DNA of 64,000 nt from Vespa crabro (Eukaryota > Arthropoda > Insecta > Hymenoptera > Vespidae): contig NC_060967.1 in assembly GCF_910589235.1 (NCBI RefSeq), positions 5,123,938 to 5,187,937 of the forward strand, in the 5' to 3' direction. This document shows, in pieces, positions 52,619 to 64,000 of this stretch. Positions within the stretch are counted from its first letter, which is position 1; each line of letters opens with the position of its first letter. The notes under the pieces are model-generated. The model ran no database searches and was not told the origin of the DNA. It worked only from the letters and a program-made list of their open reading frames with translations. Position numbers and translations under genes: made by a program.

Positions 52619-55600
52619 AAATAGAGAGATTGTTTCCTGGTCCGAAACTCCGATTGGATGGAGAGGAACTCGCATAACTATCCATCGCCAAGTCGGAATA
52701 TTTTCAAATCCGGCACTCGCATTGGTTCTCAAGCCACTCGCATAAATTTTCTTCGACCATTCGGAATATTTTTTGTCCGTCTGTTGCTTTGGTTTGAGAA
52801 GCACTCGCATAAATTTCCCTCGACTATTCGGAGTATTTCCAAATACGGAAGTCACATTTGTTCGAGGGGCACTATCATCACATTTCCTAGAATTGTGATA
52901 AAGTGTCTAAATCCGACAGTCAAATTGGTTCGAGTATCTTACTCATATCTTTCCCTGAACTAATCGGATTATTTCCAAGTTCGAATGTCGCATTCTATCG
53001 ATAGACACTCGTATAACTATCTCTTGACTAGTCGGAATATTTCCAATTCCGATAGCCGCATTTGTTCGATTGGCACTCCTTTAAATTTGCCACGAATATT
53101 GGGAGTGTTTCTAGGACCGACAATCATATTCATTCGAGATGCACTCGTGTAACTATCCCTGTACTAGTCCGAATTTTTCAAGTTCGATAGTTGCTTTGGT
53201 TCGACTAGCACTCTTATAACATTCTTTGGACTAGTCGGAATAATAATAGGTCCGACAGCAACATTGGTTCGAGTGGGACTCGCACAAATTTACCTCGTCT
53301 TGTTGGAATATTCCAAGTCGCACAATCGTATTCGTCCGGGAGGCACCCGCATAAATTATCCTCTATGAGTCGTAATATTTTCAATTCCGACAGTCTTAAT
53401 GTTTCGAGAAGCACTCGCATAGCTTTCCCACGAATTGTCGGTATATTTCCAAGTTCGGCAGCCGCTTATGTTCCAGAGTCACTCGCATAAACTACTCTCG
53501 ACTAGTCGGTATTTTTCCAAGTCCTTCAGCCATATTGGTATGAGAAACACTCGCGTAAATTTTCCTTGACTAATTGCAATATATTTAAATCCGACAGTTG
53601 CATTGATTTCCAAGCCACTCGCATAAATCTACATCGACTATTCGGAATACATCCAAGTCCGACTCTCTCTTTGGTTAGAGTGGCTCTCGCATAACTTTAC
53701 CCCGACTGGTTGGAATTTTTCAAAGTCCGCCAGCCGTATTTGATCGAGAGGCAATCGCATAACATTCATTCTACTAGTCGGAATATTCCTTACTTTGACA
53801 GCCGCATTGATTCGAAATGCACTTACTTATATATCCTTCCAATAGTCAGATTATTTCTAAGTCCGACAACCACATTGGTTCGAGAAGCACTCGCTTAAAT
53901 TTCCTTTGACTAGTCGGGAGATTTAAGAACCAGAAAGCCGCAATTTATTGAGACGCACCCGAATAACATTCCCTCCACTAGTCGTTATATCTCGATATCT
54001 GGCAGCCGCATGGGGTCGAGACACACTCGCATAACTCTCCCTTATCTAATCGTAATATTTCCAAGCCCGAATGCCGCATTGATTCGAGAGAAACTCGTAT
54101 ATCTTTACCCCGACTAGTAGAAATATTTCAATGTCCGACAGCTGCATTTGTTCGATAGGCTTTCGCATAACATACACTCGACAATTCGGATATTTTTTAT
54201 TTCTCCAGTCACATTGGTCCGAAATGTACTCGCATAATTATCTCTACTATTCAGACAATTTCCAAATGTGATAGCCACATTGGTTTGAGTGGCACTCCCA
54301 TAAATTTCCTTCAACCAATCCGAATATTTCCAAGTCTGTCAATCGCATTGTAACACAAATCATTCGCATAACATTTCCTTGACTAGTCCTAATATTTCGA
54401 AGTCTGACAACCTTATTGATACCAGAGTCACTAGCATAACTTACCCTAACAAGTCGGAATATATCCAAGTCCTCCAGCAGTATTTGCTCGAGTGGCAATT
54501 CCACAAAATTCTCCCGACTAGTTGGAATATTTCCAAGTACAACATCCACATTGGTTTCAGAGGAAATCGCATTTCTTTCTCCTGAATAATCGTATTATTT
54601 CCAATTAAGACTGTCACAATTGGTCGGGAGTCACCTGCATATTTTTCACTCGACTAGTCGGAGAATTTCCAAGTTCGTCAGACGCATTAGTTCAAGAGTC
54701 TCTCGCAAAACGTTCCGTCGACTTGTAGGAATATTTGCAATTCCGATAGTTGCATAGGATCCAAATTTACTCGCATAACATTCCTCTGACCAGTTATTTC
54801 CAATTCAGATTGTCTCATTGATTCACAAGTTATATGCATAACCTCGTTCAAAAACGCTGGAAATTTCCAAGTTAGAATGCCGTACCGGTTCGATAGTTAC
54901 TCGCATAATTTTCCAACAACTAGGAATATTGTTATGAACGACGGCCGAATTGGTTCGATAGGCACACGCATTACTATGCCTTGACTATTCGGAATATTTC
55001 GAAGTCTGACAGCCGCATTGTTTCGGTAGACACCCGCATAACTTTCTCTCGTCTGTTCCGAATATTACCATGTCCGACAGTCGCTTTGTTTAGAGTGGAA
55101 GTCGCATAACATAACCTCGTCTATACGGAACATTTTCATGCCCGACGGTCTCATTGGTTCATATTTCACTCACATTACTCCCTCGTCAAGCTGAAGTATT
55201 TCCAAGTTCGACAGTCGATTTGGAACTACAGGCACTCATTCACTTTTCCTCGACACTCGGAGTATTTCAATTCCGACAGTCGCTTTGGTTATAAAGTGAC
55301 TCGAATAACTTTCCCTCCACTAGTCGGAAAGATTCCAAGACCGACAGACGCATTGGATCTAGTGGCTCTTGCATAACATTCCCTCGTCTATTTGGAATAT
55401 TTGCAAGTCCTGTATCAGTATTGATTTGTGAGGCGCACGCATAACATTTCCCCGACTAGTTGCAATATTTCCAAGTCCGGCATTCGCATTGGTTTCAGAG
55501 GCACTCGCTTAGCTTTATCTCGTCTAGTCGGAATTCTTTCAAGCCAGGAAGTCGCATTGGTCCGAGAAGAACTCGCCTAACTTTCCTCGAATAGTAGTAA

Positions 55601-56877
55601 TTTATCCGAGCTCGTCATAAGGATGGGATCAAAGGTAACCCGCAAAACTTTCCCTCGTCCAGAAGTAAAATTTCCAAGCTCGTCATTCGGATTGGATCAA
55701 AAGTCACTTTCATAACTTTCTCTCTTGTAATCAGGATTTTTTCAAGTCCGACAGTCGGTTATATATATGGGGCAGTCGCATAACTTTCCATAGACCAGGA
55801 CTTTGTTTCAAACACGACAGCCCCATTGATTCCAAGTCTCTCGCATAGTTCTCACCATACTGGTCGGGATATTTCCAATTTCGGGATATTTCCAAATTGG
55901 TTTGATAGGCACGGCATAACTATCCCTAGAGAAATTTGAATATTTCCATGTTCGACAGTCACATTGAATCAAAATCACTAGCATAATTCTCCCTCGAATT
56001 ATCGGAATATTTCCATTTCCGTCAGTCGCTTTGTTTGGAGAGGCAATCACACAAGTTTCCTTCGACTCGTCGGATTTTTTCCATGTCCTACAGGCCCATT
56101 GGTTTACATATAATTCGCCTAACTCTCCCCCGAATTGTAGGTATTTTTCTAAGTCCTATTAGTCTGAGTGGCTTTAGTTTAATTGGCGTTAGTTTGAGTG
56201 GAACTCTCATGAGTTTCCTTTGACCAGGCAGAATATTTCTTGTTCCAACAACCGTAGTGTTGCGTTATCCAGTCACGTAACTTTCTATCGAACAGATAAA
56301 ATACTTCCAATTGTGACAGGTACATTGTTTCGAGATGCACTCGCATAACTATCTATCGATTAAGAGGGTTATATCCAAGTCCAACAGTCGTAGTTGGGCG
56401 CGTGGCATTCTCATAATGTTCCATAGACTAGTCGGAATGGTACCAAGCCCGACAGCCGCATTGTTTCAAGAGGTAGTAGCGTATCATTCCCACCAATAGT
56501 TGGGTAATTTTCAAGTATGACAGCAGCATTGGATCAAGAGGCATTCGTTTAACTTTACCCCGACTAGTTGCATCATTTACATGACTTAGAGCCATATTTT
56601 TTGAGAAGCACACTTATATATTTCCTTGGACTAGGCGGGATATTTACATGATGGGCAGTCGCGGTGGTTAGAATGTCACTCGTATAAACTCTCTATCAAC
56701 TAGTTGGAATATTTCCAAGTCCGAAAGCCGAATTCTTTCGGGAGGCACTCGCTTATCACTCCTCAACTTTATGTGATATTTCCAAGTATGACAACCGAAT
56801 TGGATAAATATTTGAATATCTTTCACTCAGGTCGGAATATTTCCAAGTCCGTGAGTTGCACTGAATCTGGTGGGTAT
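52619..56877 (+). repeat. 68-bp satellite array, forward, upstream of LTR-like copy 3
   Basis: About 62 diverged units in the same orientation as 206-3832. The last unit is cut at GAATCTGGTGGGTAT by the TGTTACATCCCGC start of the LTR-like element. The element is therefore bordered by this satellite on both sides, which fits insertion into the array followed by amplification. Confidence 0.92.
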
Positions 56878-57528
56878 TGTTACATCCCGCGAGAAGCGAC
56901 GTATGTAAATAATAATAAAAAAAAGAGAAATATCATACGTGAACTATAGTATAAATGAAAGATTAATACATTAGCTATCTCAAGTAAAGGGGATCAACCT
57001 TCAAAATTCATATCGCTCATTTGTAGACTAAATTTTCAAAATATCGATAATTTTACCACTAGCAATATTAGCTAAGATACCTTATAAATACATGTTACTA
57101 CTAGCACATTCTTATTAATAATACATAAAAACACTTAAAAGAATAATAATAATTCGCTAACAAATCGGGACCTATGTAAACAAAAATATACACATATACA
57201 TGCAACACTGTAATAAAATAAACAATTACCCCAATGAATTAATGTTCAACAACCTTGGAAAATTACTGCGAGAAATTTCTTTAAATAAATATAATAAATA
57301 ATTGCAAGATATACATATCGTTTATGGCGAGATGACATCCGGTGATATGGATTTTAACAACATGCGTTCCAAGTATTTAGAGCAACGATATCGACATCAT
57401 TTTCGGAACCACACCTGCTAATAACAACATTGCAGGGGCTAAGAGTTCCGAGAATTCCGCTCATAAGCACCGAGAGAACGCAATACTTGGAAGAGGTAAT
57501 AAAGGAACGCTCGCATTTTTCTGCACTA

Positions 57529-57612
57529 CCACTACCGTACTTTGGTGGCAAGCTCGAGCGGCGCACCCCACCACTACCGCACTTAGGCGGCAGGCGCGAG
57601 CGGCACACATGC
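57529..57612 (+). repeat. Two 42-bp tandem repeats upstream of the CRE-like site
   Basis: CCACTACCG occurs at 57529 and 57571, and each is followed by a similar GC-rich sequence containing GGCGGCA/GGTGGCA and GCGAGCGGC/CTCGAGCGGC. Copy 2 has one unit at about 21690-21730. The duplication therefore arose in the lineage of copy 3. Confidence 0.75.
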
Positions 57613-57616
57613 GCAG

Positions 57617-57669
57617 TGACGTCAACCGGACTTGCCCTAGGAGAAACAAAGAGCGTCGTCAGTCAGTCA
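57617..57669 (+). promoter_or_regulatory. CRE-like site plus initiator-like TCAGT in LTR-like copy 3
   Basis: TGACGTCA at 57617-57624 is a perfect CRE and is conserved in copy 2 despite about 10% divergence around it. TCAGTCAGTCA at 57659-57669 resembles the arthropod TCAGT initiator. No TATA box is seen in between. Promoter activity is inferred only. Confidence 0.35.
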
Positions 57670-58099
57670 TCGCTCGCAGCTTTACTCAATAAGTCGCAAG
57701 CTCCTAGACTTGAGCCTTAAGCAGTCATTATCCAACTTAGAATTTTACACTATAGTTTATCTTTGTCAACTAAATAAGTTAGAATCCTTCAATTGAAATT
57801 AAAATTAAATATTTTAACTATAAAATAACCGCGTTCGCGTGTGGAATATCATCCAAATGTGTAATTATTCAGTGTACTTTAGTGAAACATTTAATATATC
57901 ATTAATATTGTTATTTTTAACCAGTGCGTGATTTCTTTATATCCATACATTCATCCATCCTTATTGCTCGGTGAGCACGAACCGCACGAGTATCCTGCTA
58001 TAAAATTGTCGTTTCGGTGAGAACGCTCCGCACGTACGACACTTTTCTCTTTCTCTCCTACTTCCAATCAAACACCTCTTCCAAAGACTTGCCCTCCTA

Positions 58100-58423
58100 A
58101 TGCCGAAGGTACGTCGCTGTGGCAGAAAATATCAACTACGTCGTCTGTTAAAGGAACTTTACCACGAAACCGAAAATTAAAACGATACATTGGGTGTGGA
58201 ATTAATTGAAGAAGAGAAAGGAAATTTTCCCTCATTCGACCTGAATCCCCTGCAGCTCTCTAGAAGGTGGGTGCCCCTACAGGACCTTCCGATTTTGTAT
58301 CCTAGGACCCCCAAATATCAGGAAATAAGGCTCCACTATCAGCTTGGATTGTCTTCCCAAGTGGTATGTGAGCATTTGAAATATCGATTCGACACTGTTC
58401 GGTTCCAATCCCGAGCCAATTGA
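58100..58423 (+). pseudogene. Unrecognised LTR-like ORF, copy 3, with nonsense codon
   Basis: The ATG at 58100 matches the start at 22227 in copy 2 (MPKVRRCGRKYQLRRLLKEL). A stop codon appears after LYHETEN. The frame then reopens and continues as GVELIEEEKGNFPS and a proline-rich middle to LGLSSQVVCEHLKYRFDTVR, stopping at 58423. Copy 2 stops earlier, after EHL. The protein family is unknown to me. Conservation of the frame in two diverged copies suggests that it once encoded a protein. Confidence 0.45.
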
Positions 58424-61400
58424 ACTGCCCAGGCAGGTAAGGGCCGAAAAGGGCACAAATCACCCGCAAGGGTCGGAATAGCTTACTTACTTTGGAGTTA
58501 GCTCTATTAATGTACATAGCTTGTGAGACGTAAAAGTAACTCTTGACATTTTCTCGCCCAGGTGGAATATTTCTAGGATCGACAGTCACATTGGTTCCGG
58601 ATGCACTCGTATAGCATCCTCTCGTATAGTCAGAATATTTCAAAACCGACAATCGCAGTGGTGCGATTGACACTCTCAAAATTTTATCTTGACAAGTCGT
58701 ATTATCTAATGTACGTCAGTCGATTTGGTTCTAAAGATACTCGCATAACTTTCAATCGAATAGTAGGGATATTTCCAATTCCGAATGTCGCATAAATTCG
58801 AGAGGTACTTGCAAAACTTTCTCCCGGATAGACGGATTATTTCCAATTACGAAAACCGCATAGGTTCCAGTGGTACCAGCAAAACTTTCTGTCGACAAGT
58901 CGGAATATTTCAAAGTCCGACAGTTGTATTCGTTCGAGTAGCACTCGTATAACTTTATCCCGACTATTCGGATTATATCTAAGATCGACATTATCAATGG
59001 TGCGTTAGGATCTCTCATATTTTTCTCTTGACTAGTCGTATTATTTCCAGGTACCACAGCCACTTTAGTTCCAAAGGAACTTGCATAACTTTCTTTCGAA
59101 CGGCCGAAATATTTCTAATTATGAAAGTCGCATAAGTTGGAGTAGTACTCGCTAAACTTTCCCACGAGGCTTTCTCGGTGGGCTGATAAGTAACCCGCAT
59201 AACTATTCCTCGACTAGTCGGAATATTTCCAAGTGCGAAAGTAGCATTTGTTCGACAGGCACTAGCGTAACATTCCCGCGAATATACGGAATATTCTTAA
59301 ATCCGACGCGATGTTAGGATATCCACTTGTATAACTTTCCGTTGAATAGTGAGAATATTACCAAGACCAATAGTAACGTTGATTCGCAAGTCAATCGCAT
59401 AATTTTCTTTAGACAATGAGGAATATAACTTGTCCCGACAGTCGCAACGGTTTGAGAGGCACTCGCATAACTATCCCTCGACCAGTCGGAAAATTTCCAA
59501 TTCTGACTGTCGCATTTGTTCGTGAGACTACCCCATATCTTTGATCGACTAGTTTGAATAATGCTAAGTCCTATAGTCGCATTGATTGGAGAGGCACTCA
59601 CACTTCCTTTCCTCCACTAGTCGGAATATTTGTAGATGCGAGAGTCGCATTAGATGGAATATTTCCAAGTACGTAATTCGCATTGCTTCGAAAGACAATC
59701 GCCTAACTTTCGCTCGATTAGTCTTATTGTTTACAAGACTGTCAGCTGCATATGTACGAGTAACTCTCGTATAACTTTCCCTCTTTTAGTGGGAATATTA
59801 CCAAGTGTGACAATCGCATGATTCGAGAGACACTCACGTAACTTTCCCTTCAGTTGTCGAAATATTTCTAACATCGATAGTCACATTGGATTGATATGCT
59901 CTCACATAACATTCCATCGTATAATCCGAATATTTCTATATCCGAGAGATGTATTAGTTCAAAATTCAATCGCATGTCTTTCATTCGAATAGTCGGAATA
60001 TTTCCTAGTGCAATAGTAGCATTGTAGCGTGCGGCGCACGCAAAAGTTTCGATCGACAAGTCGAAATTTTTCTAGGTCTGATTGTCGCAAAGGTTTTGGA
60101 AGTACCCGCATAACGTTCCCCCTACTGGTCGTAATGATTCTAAGTACTACAGTCGCACTTCTTCGAGAGACAGTCGAACAACATTCTGGACTAGACTGAA
60201 TATATCCAAGTCCGATTTTCGCAATGTTGGTATAGTCACTCGCATAACTTTCCTCGAGAAGTCGGAATATTTCCAACCACGACAGTCGCAATTGTTCAAG
60301 TGTCCCCCGCATAACTTTCCCCGACCTGTCGGGTTATCTCCAAGTCTGACAGACGCATTAGTTCAAGAGGATATTGCATAACTTTTCCTCTACTGGTCAG
60401 AATATTTTCAGTTACATAGGTCGCAGTGGTTCGAAAGTAAATTACATAGTTTACGCTCGACTAGTCGGAATATTACTAGTTTCGTCAGTTGCATTGGTTC
60501 AAGAGGAACTCGTATAACCTTTACTCGACTAGTCGGAATATTTCAGTTCATAACGGTCGCATTGGTACTAAAGAAACTCGTATAACTCTCAATAGATGAT
60601 TCAAAGTATTTTCATGTCCAAAAGTTTCATTGATATGTGTGCATTTATATAACTTTTACTGGAATTGTCAGAATATCCCTACGTCCGACATCAGCATTGT
60701 TTTAAGAGGTACTCACATAACTTTCCCTCTACAAGTCTGAATATTTCCAAGTTCGATGGTAGCATTGGAACACAAGCAAATCGCACAACTTTCCCTCGGC
60801 AAGTCGCAATGTTCCGAGCCGAAAAGTCCCTTTTGATCGAGAGGCACTTGCACAACATTTCTTTAACTAGTCGGTATAAACGCAAACCCCACAGTAGCAT
60901 TGAATCGAAAGAATCGAATAACTTTATCTCGATTAGTAGAAATATTTCCAAGTCCGAATTTAGTGTTGCTTCAAGAGGGTCTCGCACAAATTTCCTTCGA
61001 TCAGTCGTAATATTTCTTGGTCCGACAGTCCCATGGATAGGGGATATGTCTGTATAAAGTCCTTTCGACAAGTTGGAATATGTCCAAGTAGGACAATGTC
61101 ATTTTCTGGTGATGCATTTAGCTATATGAGAAGATAAAATCGTGAAATCTTTGAAAATACTTGCACCAAAGTTTGGAAAATGTTACCAATTGATTCAGAA
61201 AATTTTATTTCAAAAAATCAAACATATATTTTATATTGGAATCGAAGTTTTTGACATTATCTAATATCGTTTATATGATTTGTCGCTCATATACGCGTAT
61301 CGTAGAAATACGATAAGTTGAAATCTCAATCGATTTCATTGATTTTATATTCCATCGATGCAGAAAAAAGAATATAACAAGAATATAACGTCTCTACTAT

Positions 61401-62740
61401 GTGTAAATACGCGTTTTAACAAGAAAATTGTCGAGTAACATAATCGACACATGCGAAACATGCTATATGAGAAGATTAAATCTTGAAATCTTTGAAAGTA
61501 CATGTCACACAGTTTTAAAAATCTTACCAATCTAATGAGAACATTGCATTTAATTCGCTCAAACATCTATTTTCTATTGGTATCGAAGATTTCTGCATTG
61601 CTTCAAATCGTATATACGATTTTTCTCACATATACGCGTATCGTCGATAAACGAAAAGTTGAAATCTCGTTCAATTTCATTGATTTTATATTCTATCGAT
61701 ACAGAATAAAGAATATAACATGATTATAACGTTTTTACTATGTTTAAATACGTGTTTTCATATGATAATTGTCAAAAAACGAAATCGACATACGCGTATT
61801 TCGGTATATGCGAAGATAAAATCATGAAATCTTTAATAATACTTGTAACGCAGTTTCAAAAATGTTACCAATCGATTCAGAACATTGCATTTCAAAAGAA
61901 CAAATATCAATTTTTTAATGGAATCGTACTTCATAACATTGTTTCATATCGTATATACGATTTTTTGCACATATTCGTGTATCGTCGAAAAACTGATGGT
62001 GAAATCTCTTTCAATTTCATTAATTTTACATTATAACGACGCAGAATACAGAATAAAACAAGAATATAACATTTCTACTATGCGTAAATATGCGTCTTAA
62101 CATGAAAATTGTCGAGAAATGTAATCGCCACATTCGAATTTTAATACAAGTGAAGATAAAGTTTTGAAATCTTTGAAAATACCTGTACCAAAATTCAAAA
62201 AATGTTACCAATATAATCAGAACTTTGCATTTCATAAGACAAAGCATCTATTTTTTAATTGACCCGAAGATTTTAACATTGTTTCATATCGAATATACGA
62301 ATTATTGCACATATACGCGTATAATCGAAAACCGAAATGTTGAAATCCCGTTTAATTTCATTTATTTTATATTCAATCCACGCAGAATAAAGAATATAAC
62401 AAGAATAAGACGTTTTAACTATGTTCAAATACGCGTATTCATATGATAATTGTCGAAAAACATATTCGACTTACTTGAATTTCAGTATATGCGAAGTAAA
62501 AATCGTGAAATCTTTAATAATACTTATGCCACTGTTTGAAAAATGTTACCAATCGATTCAGAACATTGCAATTCATAAGATAAACATCTATGTATATTCT
62601 GGAATCAAAGTTTTTAACATTGCTTCACATCGTATATACGATTTTTCGCTCATATACGCTTAACTTCGAAAAATGAAAAGTTGAAATCTCGTACAATTTC
62701 ATTGATTTTATATTCTATCGACGCAGAATAAAGGATATAA
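58335..62740 (+). repeat. Segmental duplication, copy B (partner 1-5470)
   Basis: It carries the same junctions as copy A between LTR-like tail and 68-bp satellite (about 58533) and between 68-bp and 340-bp satellite (about 61125). The identical junctions prove common descent of the whole block. High identity fades after about 62740, beyond which the 340-bp units no longer correspond one to one. Confidence 0.9.
58534..61125 (+). repeat. 68-bp satellite array, duplicate of 206-3832 with a large deletion
   Basis: About 38 units, unit-for-unit the same as 206-3832 except that the segment corresponding to 834-1915 is missing and replaced by about 10 bp (59168-59177). A 9-10 bp stretch around CCAAGACCAA near 59361 is present here and missing at 2099. 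Units outside these changes show only scattered substitutions relative to the first copy. Confidence 0.92.
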
Positions 62741-64000
62741 CAAGATTAATACGTTTTTACTATATTCAAATACGCGTTTTCATATGATAAATGTGGAAAA
62801 ACGTTATCGACATTCGCGAATTACGGGATATGCGAAGATAAATTCGTGAAATCTTTAATTATACTTGTGCCACAGTTTGGAAAATGTTACCAATCGATTC
62901 AGAACATTGCATTTCATAAGATCACATCTATAATTTACATTAGAATCAAAGGGTTTAACATTGTTTCATATCGCATAGACGAATTTTCTATCATATACGC
63001 GTATCGATTCAGATCATTGCATTTCATAAGAACAAACATCTATTTTATATTGGAATCATAGTTTTTAACATTGCTTCATATCATATATACGATTTTTCGC
63101 TCATATACGCGTAACGACCAAAAATAAAAAGTTTAAATCTCGTACAACTTTATTGATTTTATATTCTATCGACGCAGAATAAAGGATACAACAAGATTAA
63201 TACGTTTTTACTATGTTCAAATACGCGTTTTCATATGATAACTGTCGAATAGCTTAATCGACATGCTCGTATTTCGGTATATGCGAAGTTAAAATCGTGA
63301 AATCTTCAATAATACTATTGTCAACGTTTGAAAAATGTTACCAATCGATTCAGAACATTGCAATTCATAAGATCAAACATCTGTATTATTCTGGAATTAA
63401 AGCTTTTAACATAGCATCACATCGTATATACGATTTTCACTCATATACGCGAAACGTCGAAAAATAAAAAGTTGAAATCACGTACAATTTCATTGATTTT
63501 ATATTCTGTCGACGCAGAATATAGAATATAACAAGAATATATCGTTTTTACTATGTTTAAAGTCGCGTTTTCATATAATAGTTGTCGAAAAACGATATCG
63601 ACATACGCGATTTTCGGTATATGTGAAGTTGAAATCGTGAAATCTTTAATATTAGTTGTGCCACTGTTTGAAAAATGTTACCAATCGATTCAGAATATTG
63701 CATTCAATTAGATCAAACATCAATTTTATATTGGAATGAATGTTTTTAACTACGTTTCATATCGCATATACGATTTTTAGCTCATATACGCGTATCGTCG
63801 AAAAACGAAAAGTTGTAATCTCGATCAATTTCATTGATTTTACATTCAATCGGCGCAGAATAAAGAATATAACAAGAATATAACGTTTTTACTATGTATA
63901 AATACGCGTTTTCATAAAAGAAATATCGAAAAACGTAATCGACAAACGCGATTTTCGGTATATGCGAAGTTAAAATCTTGGAATCTTTAATAATACTTGT
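61126..64000 (+). repeat. 340-bp satellite array, second block, running off the window
   Basis: The unit landmark lies near 61140, 61483, 61827, 62168, 62505, 62846, 63297, 63637 and 63980. The step from 62846 to 63297 is 451 bp instead of about 340, because a partial unit of about 110 bp is inserted around 62995-63110. The first five units match 3833-5470 in order. Short open frames recur here as in the first block and are not annotated. Confidence 0.92.

Larger units (their letters stand above)
56878..58533 (+). mobile_element. LTR-like element, copy 3 (most complete, satellite on both sides)
   Basis: The layout follows copy 2: TG start, CRE-like TGACGTCA at 57617-57624, TCAGTCAGTCA at 57659-57669 (an insect initiator-like TCAGT), and a degraded AATAAG in place of the AATAAA of copy 2. 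Two CGGTGAG-ACG segments follow at about 57970-58020, then the short ORF. The element ends at the same point as copy 1, where the 68-bp satellite follows. Two 42-bp tandem repeats just upstream of the CRE are single in copy 2. No target-site duplication is evident, because the right edge is not a true element end. Confidence 0.58.

Noticed and set aside
21032..58533. One long LTR retrotransposon with copies 2 and 3 as its two LTRs
   Set aside because: The 34 kb between them contains R1 and RTE-like elements and satellites but no gag-pol of an LTR element. Each copy also carries the same downstream ORF, so they are separate copies.

Overview
This window looks like a block of eukaryotic heterochromatin, most likely from an arthropod and probably an insect. 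I found no convincing host gene, tRNA or rRNA. The identifiable coding matter is decayed non-LTR retrotransposons: R1-clade elements of the type common in insects, plus one RTE-like endonuclease/reverse-transcriptase element. A short coding fragment also sits inside a repeated LTR-like element. The sequence is AT-rich, and nearly every base falls in a repeat.

There are five sequence classes. (1) A tandem satellite of about 68 bp, each unit centred on the perfect palindrome CGACTAGTCG, in four arrays: 206-3832 (+), 35556-44335 (inverted), 52619-56877 (+) and 58534-61125 (+). (2) A tandem satellite of about 340 bp with short palindromes, at 3833-8282 and from 61126 to the window end. (3) Low-complexity DNA made of AAT, AACGAT and GATAAT words, always A-rich on the + strand: 8283-12160, 12442-15955, 20911-21031, 22659-22974, 26527-27236, 32135-32780, 33161-33510, 44336-47399 and 52178-52618. 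A CpG-free AATAATCAT variant fills 33511-35555. (4) Non-LTR retrotransposons, all on the minus strand: R1-clade copies A (15956-20910), B (27237-32134), C (32781-33160, 5'-truncated) and D (47400-52177), and an RTE-like copy (22975-26526). (5) An LTR-like element in three partial copies (1-205, 21032-22658, 56878-58533), carrying a CRE-like site and the start of an unrecognised ORF.

Two large-scale patterns stand out. First, all four R1-clade copies lie inside class 3 DNA, all in the same orientation relative to its A-rich strand. This suggests an R1-clade lineage that targets a (TTATTATCG)-like microsatellite, as TRAS/SART elements target TTAGG repeats. Second, positions 1 to about 5470 are duplicated at about 58335-62740 with very high identity. 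The two copies differ by a deletion of about 1.1 kb and by satellite tracts that look like gene conversion. The 68-bp satellite, the 340-bp satellite and the tail of the LTR-like element therefore form one larger amplified unit.

Nothing here works as a gene network. The R1-clade layout is still readable in copies A, B and D: 5' UTR, ORF1 (gag-like), then ORF2 (APE endonuclease, reverse transcriptase, C-terminal CCHC-like motif), then a short A tract running into the microsatellite. All copies carry frameshifts or stops. Copies A and D share a 5' end, while copy B has a different 5' UTR made of five 19-bp repeats, so at least two subfamilies are present. Family calls rest on motifs read by eye, and satellite boundaries are good to about 10-20 bp.
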